Of a stretch of 64,000 bases of DNA, positions 36,203 through 45,991 are shown piece after piece. The DNA is taken from positions 933,671 to 997,670 of the forward strand of contig NZ_CH672427.1 in the NCBI RefSeq assembly GCF_000153205.1. The letters run 5' to 3'. The notes under the pieces are model-generated. The model did not search any database. It was not told the origin of the DNA and saw only the letters and a program-made list of their open reading frames with translations. The position numbers were made by a program, and so were the translations under genes. How positions within the stretch are numbered: the stretch's first letter is position 1; each line of letters begins with the position of its first letter. Source of the DNA: Nitrococcus mobilis Nb-231. Lineage in GTDB: Bacteria > Pseudomonadota > Gammaproteobacteria > Nitrococcales > Nitrococcaceae.

Positions 36203-36577
36203 TCAAACGTTTCTTGCAATATAGACTGCACCGAAAGCCACCGTTATTCCGAGCCCAATGGACAGCACGAGATAAAGTGTGGCCTTGCCCGCCTGGCCGT
36301 CCTCGATCAGCAACAGCGCCTCCATGATGAAGGTCGAGAAGGTGGTAAACGCGCCGAGCCCTCCCGTCAACATTCCGGTACGCACAGCCGAAGAGATCGT
36401 TATACGTTCCAGGGTGAGAATAAAAAGAAACGCCAACAAAAACGTCCCCAACAAGTTGACGATCAACGTTGCCAGCGGAAACCCCGGGCCGACGAGGCTC
36501 TGGATAAGCCGCGTCAGCCCATAGCGGGCGTAGACACCGAGAATTCCGCCAATGGCGAGCGCGATGTAGGTAGCCAT
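36203..36577 (-). CDS. crcB: Fluoride efflux transporter CrcB (Fluc)
   Basis: This 124-aa, four-helix protein has GGILGVYARYGLTRLIQ, LIVNLLGTFLLAFL and the Phe box in GGLGAFTTFSTFIMEALLLI. It forms dual-topology fluoride channels. The DUF190 gene follows 41 bases downstream. I looked for a fluoride riboswitch upstream and saw none. Confidence 0.93.
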   Translation of the reverse strand: MATYIALAIGGILGVYARYGLTRLIQSLVGPGFPLATLIVNLLGTFLLAFLFILTLERITISSAVRTGMLTGGLGAFTTFSTFIMEALLLIEDGQAGKATLYLVLSIGLGITVAFGAVYIARNV

Positions 36578-36993
36578 GCGTCTTTATCGTCCGATGACTG
36601 GAGGAATACACTTTAAGCTATTGTCCAATCGGTTAATTGGACTGCAACCGGGTGGTCAGTACGGGGCATAGGCCATCGCCCCGCGTGGACGGCTTAACCA
36701 AGCGCCGGTATGTCGGCAAGCGATTGTATCCGCCGTATTGGCTAGCAACCAAGCGCTCGGCCACGCTACTATCCTGAGGAATGCCTCTTACGCCATCGTC
36801 AATTTGCGACTGGCTTTGATCACCCGGCTGGCTGGTCGGCACTCCTGGAGGCGGAGAATCTGGCGAGCAATACGGAAGGATCACCGCCACCTCGGCAGGA
36901 TCAGGCCATCCCGGGTATTTAATCCGGGAACCTCCCCTGTTGTCTACGGGTGGGATCGCGCTGCAGTTTTGACAATTTCGTATGGGCGTGCAT
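36578..36993. other. Gene-free region upstream of crcB, with a hairpin
   Basis: About 415 bases with no recognised gene. It includes the hairpin GTCCAAT-CGGTTA-ATTGGAC at 36623-36642 (7-bp perfect arms), about 45 bases upstream of the crcB start. This region precedes the boundary of the defence island. Confidence 0.4.
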
Positions 36994-38240
36994 CTACTGC
37001 ACCGATACGCGCAGCAGAGCTAGGTTCGAGTCCTCGCTGGGGCGCCAATTATCAAAAACGCCGTCTCGAGCCCGCCCAGTCGGCTTTTTGCCTTCCAGCT
37101 CAATCACATTTTTTGCAAGCAAATAAAACGGTTGTCGGTATACGGCCGTGAGCTGGTCGTCCTTCCAGATGCAGTTCGATAGTACAAACCCGAGAAGCCG
37201 GCGTTTTTCTGCCGACGACTGCTGGCGGAACAGCCTGCCAGCCTTCTGCGCCAGTTCGAGTAGACGGATGCCCTCGTCGAGATAGGTCTGGTTTGCATCC
37301 TGGTGTTCGCGGATCAGTGCCAAGCACTTGCGCTGCTCTTCGCGCCACTCCGCGGCCTTGCGGTCAAAGAAGTCAATATCGATCCGACCGTCGAGCTTGT
37401 CGACATACATGGCGTCGATGCGGTTCTGCAGACGATTGTACTCGGCCTGAATCCGCCGAATCGCGTCTTCGTGGTGCTGCTTCTCGTCGCCGTGGCTGAC
37501 CCGTAGGGCCTGCGACACCCAGGCTAGCACCTCGTCGTCGAAGCGTAGGCGGTCGAGCAGTTCGGCGAACCGTTCTTCAAGCACCTCCTCTCGGGTGTAG
37601 GGCTCCGGGCATTTCCCCTTCGCACGGCTGCAGTGGTAATAGACGTAGCGGTTCTTCTTAATCTCGGCAACCATTGAGCAACCGCAGTGCCCGCAACGGA
37701 TCAGGCCGGTGAAGGCGAAGTCGCGCTTCGGTTTGCGGTTCCGGTTGGCAGACCGGCCGTCGAGCACTGCCTGCGCTTTGTTCCATAGCTCCCGGCTCAC
37801 AATAGGCTGATGGTTGCCTTCGTAGATCTTGCCATCCCAGACGAACTCGCCCATGTAGATCGGGTTGCGCAGCATCTTGTGCACGCTGCTCTGGGGCACC
37901 GGATTTCCGGTCTTGCGAAAGGCCAACCCCTCGGCGCGCGCCATGCGGGTGATCTCACGGACCGAGTAGCGCCCGGTCACATACCACTCGAACATCTGCC
38001 GAACCACCGACGCCAGTTCCGGGTCCGGTTCGATGGTCTTCTTGCCGTTCTCGCCGAGGACGTTGCGGTAGCCGAACGGCGCATAGGACGGCCAGATGCC
38101 CTGCTCGGCCTTTTCGGTCATGCCCTTGCAGGTCTCCTCCGAAAGGTTGTCTATGTAGTTCTTCGCCATCAGCACCTTGATGCCGTGCATGAACTTCTCG
38201 GAGGAGCGGGAATCGGCGGAGAGGACGACATTCTCCTTAA
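36994..38240 (-). pseudogene. Large serine recombinase, C-terminal part (split by an IS)
   Basis: The first codons after the junction read KENVVLSADSRSSEKFMHG, followed by the recombinase domain (TEKAEQGIWPSYAPFGYRNV; SSVHKMLRNPIYMGEFVW), the zinc ribbon RCGHCGCSMVAE...YHCSRAKGKC, and a coiled-coil region. Catalytic residues lie in the other half (40348-40700). Restoring the frame requires removing the IS at 38241-40347. The C-terminus runs into a tRNA-end-like sequence at 37017-37047 on the other strand. Large serine recombinases integrate mobile islands; this one must now be inactive unless supplied in trans. Confidence 0.88.
37017..37047 (+). repeat. tRNA 3'-end-like sequence, possible attachment site
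   Basis: The plus strand reads AGGTTCGAGTCCTCGCTGGG then GCGCCA, which resembles a T-arm (GGTTCGAGTCC), an acceptor 3' strand and CCA of a tRNA. No matching 5' half is present, so it is not a tRNA gene. It overlaps the recombinase C-terminus, where integration sites often lie. Confidence 0.35.
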
Positions 38241-40347
38241 CCCATCTTTAACGCTCTCTGCCTGATTTCGGGCTGATTTGGGCGTGTATGCGAAGAGAAG
38301 TTATTGATTCGTATAGTGGCGAGGGTGGCGCGCTGGATGTAGTGCCATAATATTTGTTGTTATCCCTTGTGCGGAGCGCCCGCCCACGCTAGCCTCGCGG
38401 GCATGTTCATCCGCCGCACCCAGACCCGCAGCACGGCCACCGGCGAGTCGTATGTCACGTATCGTCTGGTGCGCTCCGAGCGGCGCGCCGGTAAGGTCCG
38501 CCAGCGCACCCTGTTGAACCTGGGGCGGCACTTCCCAGTGGCGCAGGCACACTGGTCGGCGTTGTGTGCGCGCATCGAGCAACGGCTCAGCGGCCAGGCG
38601 GCGCTGTTCGACGAGGAGGGGAAGGGCCTCCCGCTCGCCGTCGAGCGCCAGGCCGAGCGTATTGCGGCGCGGCTGCTCGCCGAGCAGGGCGGTACGCCGG
38701 CACCGGCCGATGCTGGCGGTGTACCCGGCGGTGGGGGTGACGTGCAGTCGGTGGACGTGGACTCGCTCTCACTGGTGCGCCCGCGCTCGGTGGGCGTCGA
38801 GCAGCTCGCCCTGTGGGCGCTGCGCCAGGCGGGCTTGGAGGAGCAGCTCCAAGCGCTGGGGCTGACCGGCCCGCAACGTGCGGCGGCGCTGGGGCTGATC
38901 GTTGCCCGCATGGCCGCCCCGGGCTCGGAGCGGGCGACGTATCAGTGGCTCGCCCGGCGCAGCGGCCTCGGCGAGCTGCTGGAGGTGGACTTCGAGGCGA
39001 TGAGCCCGATGCAGCTCTACCGTACCTCCGATATCCTGCTGCGCCACCGCGCGGCCCTCGAAGGGCATCTGTTCGCCCGGGTGAGCGATCTGTTCGCGCT
39101 CGCCCCGACAATCACGCTCTACGATCTGACCAACACTTACTTCGAGGGCGAGGCACCGGTCAAATCCGGCCGCGCGCCACGGCCACTCCAAGGAGCGGCG
39201 CAGCGACTGCCCGCTGCTCACCCTGGCGCTGGTGCTCGATGCCTGCGGCTTTGTGCGCCGCTCGCGGGTCTTCGCTGGCAATGCGGCCGAGGCGCAGACC
39301 CTCCAGGGGATGCTCACCGGCCTCGCGGCGCCCGCCGGCGCGCTTGTGGTCATGGACCGCGGGGTGGCCACCGAGGCCAACCTCGCCTGGCTGGCCGAGC
39401 AGGGCTACCGCTATCTGGTGGTCAGCCGCGAGCGCCGCCGCGCGGTCGATTTTAAAGAGGCCATCACCCTCGACAACGCCGGCGGGCAGGCCGTGGAGCT
39501 ACTCAAAGTGCCCTCGGCTGATGGCCAGGAGGTGCGCCTGTATTGTCGCTCCGAGGGCCGCGTGCGCAAGGAGCAAGCGATCGCCGGGCGCCTGATGGAC
39601 CGCTTCGAGGCTGGGCTCGACAAGCTTGCGACCGGACTCAGCCGGCGGGGCACCACCAAGCGCATCGACAAGCTCTGGGAGCGCATCGGGCGGCTCAAGG
39701 AGAAAAGCCGCGGCCTCGGCCAGCACTACCACATTGAAGTGATCGCCGGTGACAGCGGCGAGCGCGCCCGTGCGATCCACTGGCAGCGCCTGCCCGTGAA
39801 AGGCTCTCTGGTCACCGAGCCGGGCGTCTATTGCCTGCGCAGCAACGAGACCGGCTGGGACGAGAAGACAATGTGGCGCACCTACATCATGCTCACCGAC
39901 CTTGAGGCGGTCTTCCGAAGCCTGAAATCGGAGCTCGGCCTGCGCCCGATCTTCCATCACAAGGAAGAGCGCGCCGAGGGGCACCTGTTCATCACCGTGC
40001 TCGCCTATCAGTTCGTCCAGCTCATCCGCCACTGCCTCGCCGCCCACGGCATCTGCGAGCGTTGGAGCACGCTACGCGATACCCTCGCCGGCCAGTGCCG
40101 GGTCACCGCCACGTTCAACCGCGGCGATGGCCGCACCCTGCACGTGCGCAAGGCCACCCGCGCCGAGCCCGATCAGGCGCGAATCTATCAGGCCCTCGGG
40201 GCCGATCCCGCCCCGGGCGGCGTGCAGAAAACAATCGTGTGAGCCCGCTGATTTATAAAATGAACGTAATGTAGTGCCACTCGCCGCCGCGGCCGATCTT
40301 AACTCTCTGAGTATCGCGAAGTTATTTTTGGGGACGTTAAACTTGGG
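38241..40347 (+). mobile_element. IS1634-family insertion sequence in the serine recombinase gene
   Basis: Terminal inverted repeats CCCATCTTTAACG (38241-38253) and, reversed, CCCAAGTTTAACG (40335-40347) match at 11 of 13 bases. TTAA direct repeats flank it at 38237-38240 and 40348-40351; extending to TTAAC is also possible. The element is 2107 bases. It holds one transposase gene with a frameshift. Joining the flanks without it restores a continuous recombinase reading (IHFV then KENVV). Confidence 0.88.
38403..40242 (+). pseudogene. IS1634-family transposase (frameshifted)
   Basis: The N-terminal frame from ATG 38403 (RRTQTRSTATGESYVTYRLV, LNLGRHFPVAQ) runs to ITLYDLTNTYFEGEAPVKSG. At about 39165-39185 the reading must shift to continue as RHGHSKERRSDCPLLTLALV, then LDACGFVRRSRVFAGNAAEA and the C-terminal DDE region (TYIMLTDLEAVFRSLKSELG; RPIFHHKEERAEGHLFITVL). 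The shift appears to be a small indel. I know of no programmed frameshifting in this family, so it is called a pseudogene; the IS is probably not autonomous. Confidence 0.82.
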
Positions 40348-40700
40348 TTAACGAAGTGGATCTCCAGGTCCAACTCGTCGAGGGTCACCCAGTCCTTCAG
40401 GTTGCGGTACAGGCGGTCGGTCTTCTCGACCAGGATGATGCGGACCTCCGGGTGCTGTCGAAGATAGTCCACCATCTCGCCGAAGCTGGAGCGGCCGGCC
40501 TGCTTGGCGGTCTCCACGTCGACGTACTCCTCGACGACGCGGATACCCTCGGCCGCCGCGTAGTCGCGCAGCAACTTGAGCTGGGCCGGGATCGAGAAGC
40601 CTTCCTTCTCCTGCTCCTTGGAGGAGACGCGCGCGTACACGACCCCTTCTCGTCGCTGCGAGGCGCCGGTCTTTTCACTTGTTCTATCGCGACTCATCAT
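40348..40700 (-). pseudogene. Large serine recombinase, N-terminal resolvase part
   Basis: The N-terminal part reads GVVYARVSSKEQEKEGFSIP (catalytic Ser in RVSS), QLKLLRDYAAAEGI, and IILVEKTDRLYRNLKDWVTL, the resolvase catalytic domain, then stops at IHFV where the IS begins; the reading passes into IS sequence for a few codons. Together with 36994-38240 it forms one gene. Start ATG 40700 (or 40697) is only a few bases after the operator-like palindrome. Confidence 0.9.
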
Positions 40701-40703
40701 GTT

Positions 40704-40726
40704 GTTTAGTTTATACTAAACACTCC
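40704..40726. promoter_or_regulatory. Operator-like palindrome upstream of the recombinase
   Basis: GTTTAGT-TTAT-ACTAAAC (40704-40721) is a perfect 7-bp-arm inverted repeat, immediately followed by ACTCC. The 12-base ACTAAACACTCC (40715-40726) recurs at 50360-50371 in front of the XRE gene. Both act on minus-strand promoters. I infer binding by the XRE protein. Confidence 0.6.
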
Positions 40727-40833
40727 TGGATGGCGAGTCGTCTGCACAAGCCATTCCCCCCACATCCACCAATCGACGCAAGCCTGGAACCGCACTGCGC
40801 GTATCGCGGGGCACGGCATTGCCCCAGAGCCCT

Positions 40834-40861
40834 TCACGAATCCACTGTCACGGATTCGTGA
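40834..40861 (-). terminator. Stem-loop spanning the hsdR stop codon
   Basis: TCACGAATCC (40834-40843) pairs with GGATTCGTGA (40852-40861) in a 10-bp perfect stem with an 8-base loop. It contains the hsdR stop and lies at the end of the operon. No T-run follows, so termination is only possible. Confidence 0.4.
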
Positions 40862-43800
40862 TCGCATAGACCATGTCACCGACAAAGCGCTTGAACGACT
40901 CATTCTCGACAAATTGCTTGTACACCTGCATGTCGTCCTTCAGCAGTAGCTGCATCACCTTGCCGAGCGCCTGATCGTGCGCCATCCGCGCAGTGTGCGG
41001 CGTATTCTCCTTGGCGTTCTGGTACGCGGCGTCGGCCGCGACCTTTGGGGCGATGTCATCGCGAATACGCTGCGCGACGCGGTCCGTATCCGTGAACAAG
41101 GTGCCGAATTGCTCGTTGAACGTCTTCAGGATATTGCTCAAACGGTCGAGTTCAGGCTCGCCTTTGTGCCCCGCGGCATCTGTCGGGACCGGCCCGATCT
41201 CCGCGTCCTCGTCGGCCAGCGCGATCTTCATCGCGGCGTTCTTTTCCACGCGGTAACTGTCCATGTCGATGGCTTCGAGGATGCCCTTGGCTAGGTCCTC
41301 ATCCTTGGGTGCCGGCAACTTGGGTGTGAGCAAATCCAGCAGGATCGAGAGCTTTTCCCATTCCGCGTTGCTGTACGGAATCACCGACGAGAGAAAGCTG
41401 TAAGTGCGGCAGAACACCTTGGCTTTGCTCTTGAACTCCACCTGGGCGTCCTCGTCGAGATGGTCTACATAAACAGCCACGCAGAGGTCGAGGATCGGGT
41501 CGAGCTGGTCGCGGTCCGCACCGCCGAGGAATAACTCCACCACCTGCCGCACCTGCTCGGGCGAGTACACCTGCGCGGCATCCAGCGCCGCCTTCAGATC
41601 GTGCAGCTTGTTGGGGTCGGTCTCTTCCGCAAGCAGGGTTGTCCGGTAATAGTCCTGAAAGGCATAGGTGATCGCTTCGCTGTTGTTCTGGAAGTCGAGC
41701 ACAAAACAGTCGTGCTTCTTCGGGTGGGCACGATTGAGCCGCGACAGCGTCTGCACCGCCTTGATGCCTGACAGCGGCTTGTCCACGTACATCGTGTGCA
41801 AGAGCGGCTCGTCATAGCCGGTCTGGAACTTGTCAGCGCAGATGAGGAAGCGGTACGGGTCGGTCTGGATCTTGCCGGCGATGTCGTTACTGGGAAAGCC
41901 GTTGAGCGACGCCTCGCTTACCTTGGCGCCGCCGTACTCGTGCTCTCCTGAGAAGGCGACAATTGCCTGGTACGGGCTCTTGCGATCCACCAGATACGCC
42001 TTGAAAGCATGGAAGTACTGGATCGCTCGCTCAATGCCGCTGGTGATTACCATCGCGCGGGCCTGGCCGCCGATCTTCCCGGCAGCCATCACCTGTTCGT
42101 GGAAGTGGTCCACCATGATTTCGGCCTTGAGCCGGATAGCGTGCTCGTGGCCCTCCACGTAGCGGCGCAACTTCTTTTTCGCCTTCTTGGTGTCGAACTC
42201 CGGGTCGTCCTCGGTCTTCTTGACCAGCTTGTAGTAGCTGTCCACCGAGGTGTAGGCCTTAAGCACATCGAGGATGAATCCCTCTTCAACCGCCTGCTTC
42301 ATGGTGTAGCTGTGGAAGGGCCGGTGCTTCACCTTGCCCTCTGCGTCCGGCGGCAACGGCTCGCCGAACATCTCGAGCGTCTTATTCTTGGGCGTGGCGG
42401 TGAAGGCGAAGTAGCTGGCGTTGGTCAGCATCTTGCGCGCCGCCATACGCTTTTCGAGGGCGGCGTTCACGGTGTCCTCCGGGTCAGGTCCCGCGTCTTC
42501 ATCCTCCGCCGGTGCGCCAAGTGCCTCGCTCATCGCTGCCGATGTCTTGCCCCCCTGGCTCGAATGCGCCTCGTCGATGACGATGGCGAAAGTCTTTCCA
42601 CCCTCGGTGGCGATCTCGTCGAGGATGAAGGGGAATTTCTGCACCGTCGAGACAATGATCTTCTTACCCTGCTCGATGAAACGGCGCAGGTCGCCGGACC
42701 GCTCGGCGTGGCCAACGGTCGCACCCACCTGCATGAACTGCTTGATGGTGGCCTGAATCTGGCTGTCGAGGATGCGCCGGTCGGTCACGACGATCACCGA
42801 GTCGAAGATCTCGCTCTCGTCGCGCTTCAGGCCGATGAGCTGGTGCGCGAGCCAGGCGATGGAGTTGGACTTGCCGCTGCCCGCCGAGTGTTGGATCAGG
42901 TAGCGCTTGCCGGCGCCATGAGCACGCACGTCGGCCAGCGCCTGTCGCACCACGCCGAGCTGATGGTAGCGCGGCCACACCTGTTTGCGTTTCTTCCTGC
43001 CGGTGCGTGGCTCCTTCTCTTCGACGATCTGGGCGTAGTTCTCAAGAATGTTGGTCAGCCCCGTCGGGGTCAGTACTTCCTTCCACAGGTAGTCGGTCTT
43101 AAGCCCATGCGGGTTCAGCGGGTTACCTGCGCCGTCGTTGTGGCCCTTGTTGAAAGGCAGGAACCACGAGCCCTTGCCTTTGAGATGGGTGCACATCTGC
43201 ACCTCGCTGTCGTCCACTGCGAAATGCACTGCGCAGCGACCGAACTCGAACAGCCGCTCGCGCGAGTCGCGATCACGCTTGTACTGCTGAACCGCGTCCG
43301 CGACGGTTTGCTTGGTGAGGCTGTTCTTCAGCTCGAAAGTGGCGATGGGCAGGCCGTTGATGAACAGGCCCAGGTCGAGCGCGCGGCGCGTCTCATCCAT
43401 GCTGTAGGCGAGCTGGCGCGTGATCGAAAAGCGGTTCTCTGCGTGCAGCGCCTCGGCCTTGGCATTTCCGGGCGACGGCGTGCCGTAGAAGAGGTCGAAG
43501 TGGCCGGCGGGATGATGCTCGATCCCCTTGCGCAGCACGTCAATCACGCCGCGTTTGCCGATTTCGCCCGAAAGACGCTTCAGGAACTTGAGGCGGTTGA
43601 TGTCCTTTGCGTCATTCGCATCCGACATCGCCAGCTTCTCGAACGCCTCGAGTTGGGTAGAGCGAAGGAAGGCGAAGAGCTGGGGCACATCAAGCGCGTG
43701 GGCGCGGTCGTAATCCTGCGCGCTGCCGGCGGTGTAGCCGGTACCGCCGTAGGGCGTAGGAGGCTTGGCGATCGTGTTAGGTGCAACGGCGAGACCATCC

Positions 43801-43862
43801 GTACCGGTCATATGCCGCACGATGAGCGTTTCGAGGCCCTTTTCGCTGGTGTTAGTCGTCAT
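40848..43862 (-). CDS. hsdR: Type I restriction enzyme HsdR subunit
   Basis: This 1004-aa protein has an N-terminal nuclease part (RRALDLGLFINGLPIATFEL with ELKN of the PD-(D/E)xK fold) and a P-loop LIQHSAGSGKSNSIAWLAHQ with downstream helicase motifs: AIVIDEAHSSQGGKTSAAMS (DEAH), FAFTATPKNKTLEMFG, DKFQTGYDEPLLHTMYVDKP and LSRLNRAHPKKHDCFVLDF. It translocates DNA and cleaves it at a distance from the HsdS site. It is the last gene of the operon; its start overlaps the HsdS stop by four bases. Confidence 0.95.
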   Translation of the reverse strand: MTTNTSEKGLETLIVRHMTGTDGLAVAPNTIAKPPTPYGGTGYTAGSAQDYDRAHALDVPQLFAFLRSTQLEAFEKLAMSDANDAKDINRLKFLKRLSGEIGKRGVIDVLRKGIEHHPAGHFDLFYGTPSPGNAKAEALHAENRFSITRQLAYSMDETRRALDLGLFINGLPIATFELKNSLTKQTVADAVQQYKRDRDSRERLFEFGRCAVHFAVDDSEVQMCTHLKGKGSWFLPFNKGHNDGAGNPLNPHGLKTDYLWKEVLTPTGLTNILENYAQIVEEKEPRTGRKKRKQVWPRYHQLGVVRQALADVRAHGAGKRYLIQHSAGSGKSNSIAWLAHQLIGLKRDESEIFDSVIVVTDRRILDSQIQATIKQFMQVGATVGHAERSGDLRRFIEQGKKIIVSTVQKFPFILDEIATEGGKTFAIVIDEAHSSQGGKTSAAMSEALGAPAEDEDAGPDPEDTVNAALEKRMAARKMLTNASYFAFTATPKNKTLEMFGEPLPPDAEGKVKHRPFHSYTMKQAVEEGFILDVLKAYTSVDSYYKLVKKTEDDPEFDTKKAKKKLRRYVEGHEHAIRLKAEIMVDHFHEQVMAAGKIGGQARAMVITSGIERAIQYFHAFKAYLVDRKSPYQAIVAFSGEHEYGGAKVSEASLNGFPSNDIAGKIQTDPYRFLICADKFQTGYDEPLLHTMYVDKPLSGIKAVQTLSRLNRAHPKKHDCFVLDFQNNSEAITYAFQDYYRTTLLAEETDPNKLHDLKAALDAAQVYSPEQVRQVVELFLGGADRDQLDPILDLCVAVYVDHLDEDAQVEFKSKAKVFCRTYSFLSSVIPYSNAEWEKLSILLDLLTPKLPAPKDEDLAKGILEAIDMDSYRVEKNAAMKIALADEDAEIGPVPTDAAGHKGEPELDRLSNILKTFNEQFGTLFTDTDRVAQRIRDDIAPKVAADAAYQNAKENTPHTARMAHDQALGKVMQLLLKDDMQVYKQFVENESFKRFVGDMVYAITNP

Positions 43863-45991
43863 AAAGCGACTACCTCGTCAGCGGTTTCAAGCTCATCGGC
43901 CAAGGCGGTGTCATCCTCAGCCGACTCGAGGGGCGCTTCTTCGGGCAACCGTGCTGCCGCCTCTCGCACATCGAGCTTGCCGGTAACCACGTCGGCGACG
44001 AGGCGCGTGCGGTACTCGCGGAGGAGTTCGATCTCGCTTTCGAGGCGTGAGATGGTGGTGTTCACTTCCGACAATTCCCTCGTAAGCCCTGCGACGATGT
44101 CGCCTTGCTCAGCTCTCGGGGGAAGAGCTACGTGGATAGCTCCTAGCCGGTCGTTGTAGAGACGTAGAAAGCCAGACGTGCCTGTGCCAAGTCCCTTTGA
44201 CTCAGCACGGAATTTCGCACGAACTTTTCGGCTGCGGAACAGCTCTCCTAGAAAATCTACATTCGCATCACCGATCGGATCGAACACCGCGTAGTCAGGA
44301 CTGACCAATCCGGTGAGGGTTGATGCGAAGATCACGCCATTACCCGCCTGCATCCGGTTCACGACGAATTGTCCTGGATGCACAATCTTGAACCCGACCA
44401 GCGTGGCCGCCTGAGGTGGCCGGCTGAAATGTTCAGCGAAGAGAACCAGCCCATGATGCATCCGCATTGAGAGCAACGGTTCACTGCCAGTCGTCGAACG
44501 CTCGTCCACCTCGCGAAGCAAGTACTTGATTCGTTTTACCTCCCAATGCCGAGGAATGTGGCCGAGCCAGGGGATGCCGGAGGGTTTGAGGGGGACGGAG
44601 GAGTCGAGGCCGCGGGTGACGGCTTGGTGGATGATGGCCTGCTTCTGCTCATTGAGCAGCGCGATTACCTTCCGCTTCGCCCGGGTCGCTCGCTCCAGCC
44701 GCCCGTTCGCCCAATCCAGAAACCGCACAATCGCCTCCTGTTCCGCTGTCGGAGGCTCCGGCGTGTAGATCATCTTGAAGTGCTCTGGCCGCAGGCTCCA
44801 CATGTCTGACGTGATGCCGTATGACCAGCGCTCGGCCTCCTTCGCGAACTGCGGCGTCCGGTAGAGGTAATGAATGTAGCTCGGCAAGTCATCACCATTT
44901 CGCAGACGCATGACGACGTACGCAGGGCTGATAATCCCCCGCAACGCCGATGCACCGATCGCGCCTTGCCACGCCCGCATTTTGTTATAGGCAATATCCC
45001 GAGGCTGAACGAGCTTGTAAGCGGACTTATCCAGATTGGAACTGTCTTTCTTTGAACTTCCTTCGAGGAGCGCTTTCTGCCGAACGATGCCCTTCGTGAT
45101 CGTAACCGACAGCATTTCCTCGTCCGGGTGGCCTCGGTCTTTCACCTCATTGAAGAGCGCGCGATTCGGCAGCACTGACCAATGTTGCGGAATCTCGCCA
45201 AGCCATGCTTGTGCGGTAGGCTTGTATTCTGGATACGGTTTAAGGTCGGTGATCCGCACGTCCCTTTCTTTACCGCCAGGCTTCGCAGGCGGAGGAGATT
45301 CTTTCACCGCCGGCTCATCGAACAGCGACTGCTGAACCACCGCGGGGCCATCAATTTGTCCACGAGGCACCTGCACGTCGGCCTGTGTCTCCTCCCGAGC
45401 AATCTCGGCAACCCGTGTGGCAACAACACCTATAGGCTCGCCGCCGAGCAGGAAATCCGGGATCGCAAGTGGTTGCACGAAACAGAGCGTTTCGCGAGTT
45501 TCAGTCTTGACCTCTTCCCGCAGTTCCATCAGCAATCGCCCGAGAACGTTCATACCGACCAGGGTGTCGTCATCAACCGGCTTTGCGCCCCAGAAGTCAT
45601 CCTTGCGGGACTGCTCGACGATAGGCCGGTCGCCCGTCTCGAGTAAAAGCTCGCTGAACTTTCGCCAGTTCTGTGCGAGCTTCACACGCAAGCACCAGCG
45701 CATGATCTTCACGCGCACCTGAAACCAGTCCCCACGCGAGTTCGAGCGATGCGGCTTGCTCTTCATTTTCGCGGTCATCGGGCTTCGCTGATCGATGATC
45801 AAGCGTTGCATGTCCGGGAGATGGGGAAAGCGGCACGCCTGGTAGAGCGCCTCGGACGTGAGGATGCGCACGCCGTTCACGCGCAGTGGAAATCCTCCAG
45901 CCATGTTAGACAGACCGCCAAATGCCTCGTTGGTCTTCAAGAAGACAACACTCGCGGCGCGCTGATAGGTCCGCGTCTGCCCCGAACTCAC
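43859..45991 (-). CDS. hsdS: HsdS specificity subunit with N-terminal NADAR domain
   Basis: Of 710 aa, residues 1 to about 160 form a NADAR-type domain: GGLSNMAGGF, TSEALYQACRF (46-56), VEQSRKDDFWGAKP (125-138), LVGMNVLGRLLMELREE. Residues 160 to about 240 are a linker with a Pro/Glu-rich stretch. From about 260 on it is a type I S subunit with two target-recognition halves (SDMWSLRPEHFKMIYTPEPP; GIPWLGHIPRHWEVKRIKYL) and conserved coiled coils. NADAR proteins are reported to remove ADP-ribose from guanine. In this position the domain may recognise or process a modified base. Confidence 0.9.
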   Translation of the reverse strand: MSSGQTRTYQRAASVVFLKTNEAFGGLSNMAGGFPLRVNGVRILTSEALYQACRFPHLPDMQRLIIDQRSPMTAKMKSKPHRSNSRGDWFQVRVKIMRWCLRVKLAQNWRKFSELLLETGDRPIVEQSRKDDFWGAKPVDDDTLVGMNVLGRLLMELREEVKTETRETLCFVQPLAIPDFLLGGEPIGVVATRVAEIAREETQADVQVPRGQIDGPAVVQQSLFDEPAVKESPPPAKPGGKERDVRITDLKPYPEYKPTAQAWLGEIPQHWSVLPNRALFNEVKDRGHPDEEMLSVTITKGIVRQKALLEGSSKKDSSNLDKSAYKLVQPRDIAYNKMRAWQGAIGASALRGIISPAYVVMRLRNGDDLPSYIHYLYRTPQFAKEAERWSYGITSDMWSLRPEHFKMIYTPEPPTAEQEAIVRFLDWANGRLERATRAKRKVIALLNEQKQAIIHQAVTRGLDSSVPLKPSGIPWLGHIPRHWEVKRIKYLLREVDERSTTGSEPLLSMRMHHGLVLFAEHFSRPPQAATLVGFKIVHPGQFVVNRMQAGNGVIFASTLTGLVSPDYAVFDPIGDANVDFLGELFRSRKVRAKFRAESKGLGTGTSGFLRLYNDRLGAIHVALPPRAEQGDIVAGLTRELSEVNTTISRLESEIELLREYRTRLVADVVTGKLDVREAAARLPEEAPLESAEDDTALADELETADEVVAL

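Noticed and set aside
36578-36700. A fluoride riboswitch before crcB
   Set aside because: I looked for the conserved GGnGAUGG...and pseudoknot pattern on the minus strand and did not find it.
36633-36890. 85-codon minus frame upstream of crcB
   Set aside because: Low-complexity, Pro/Gln/Ser-rich and without motif or start signal.
42009-44159. A 716-codon plus-strand open frame across hsdR/hsdS
   Set aside because: Antisense shadow of hsdR and hsdS, whose own motifs are complete.
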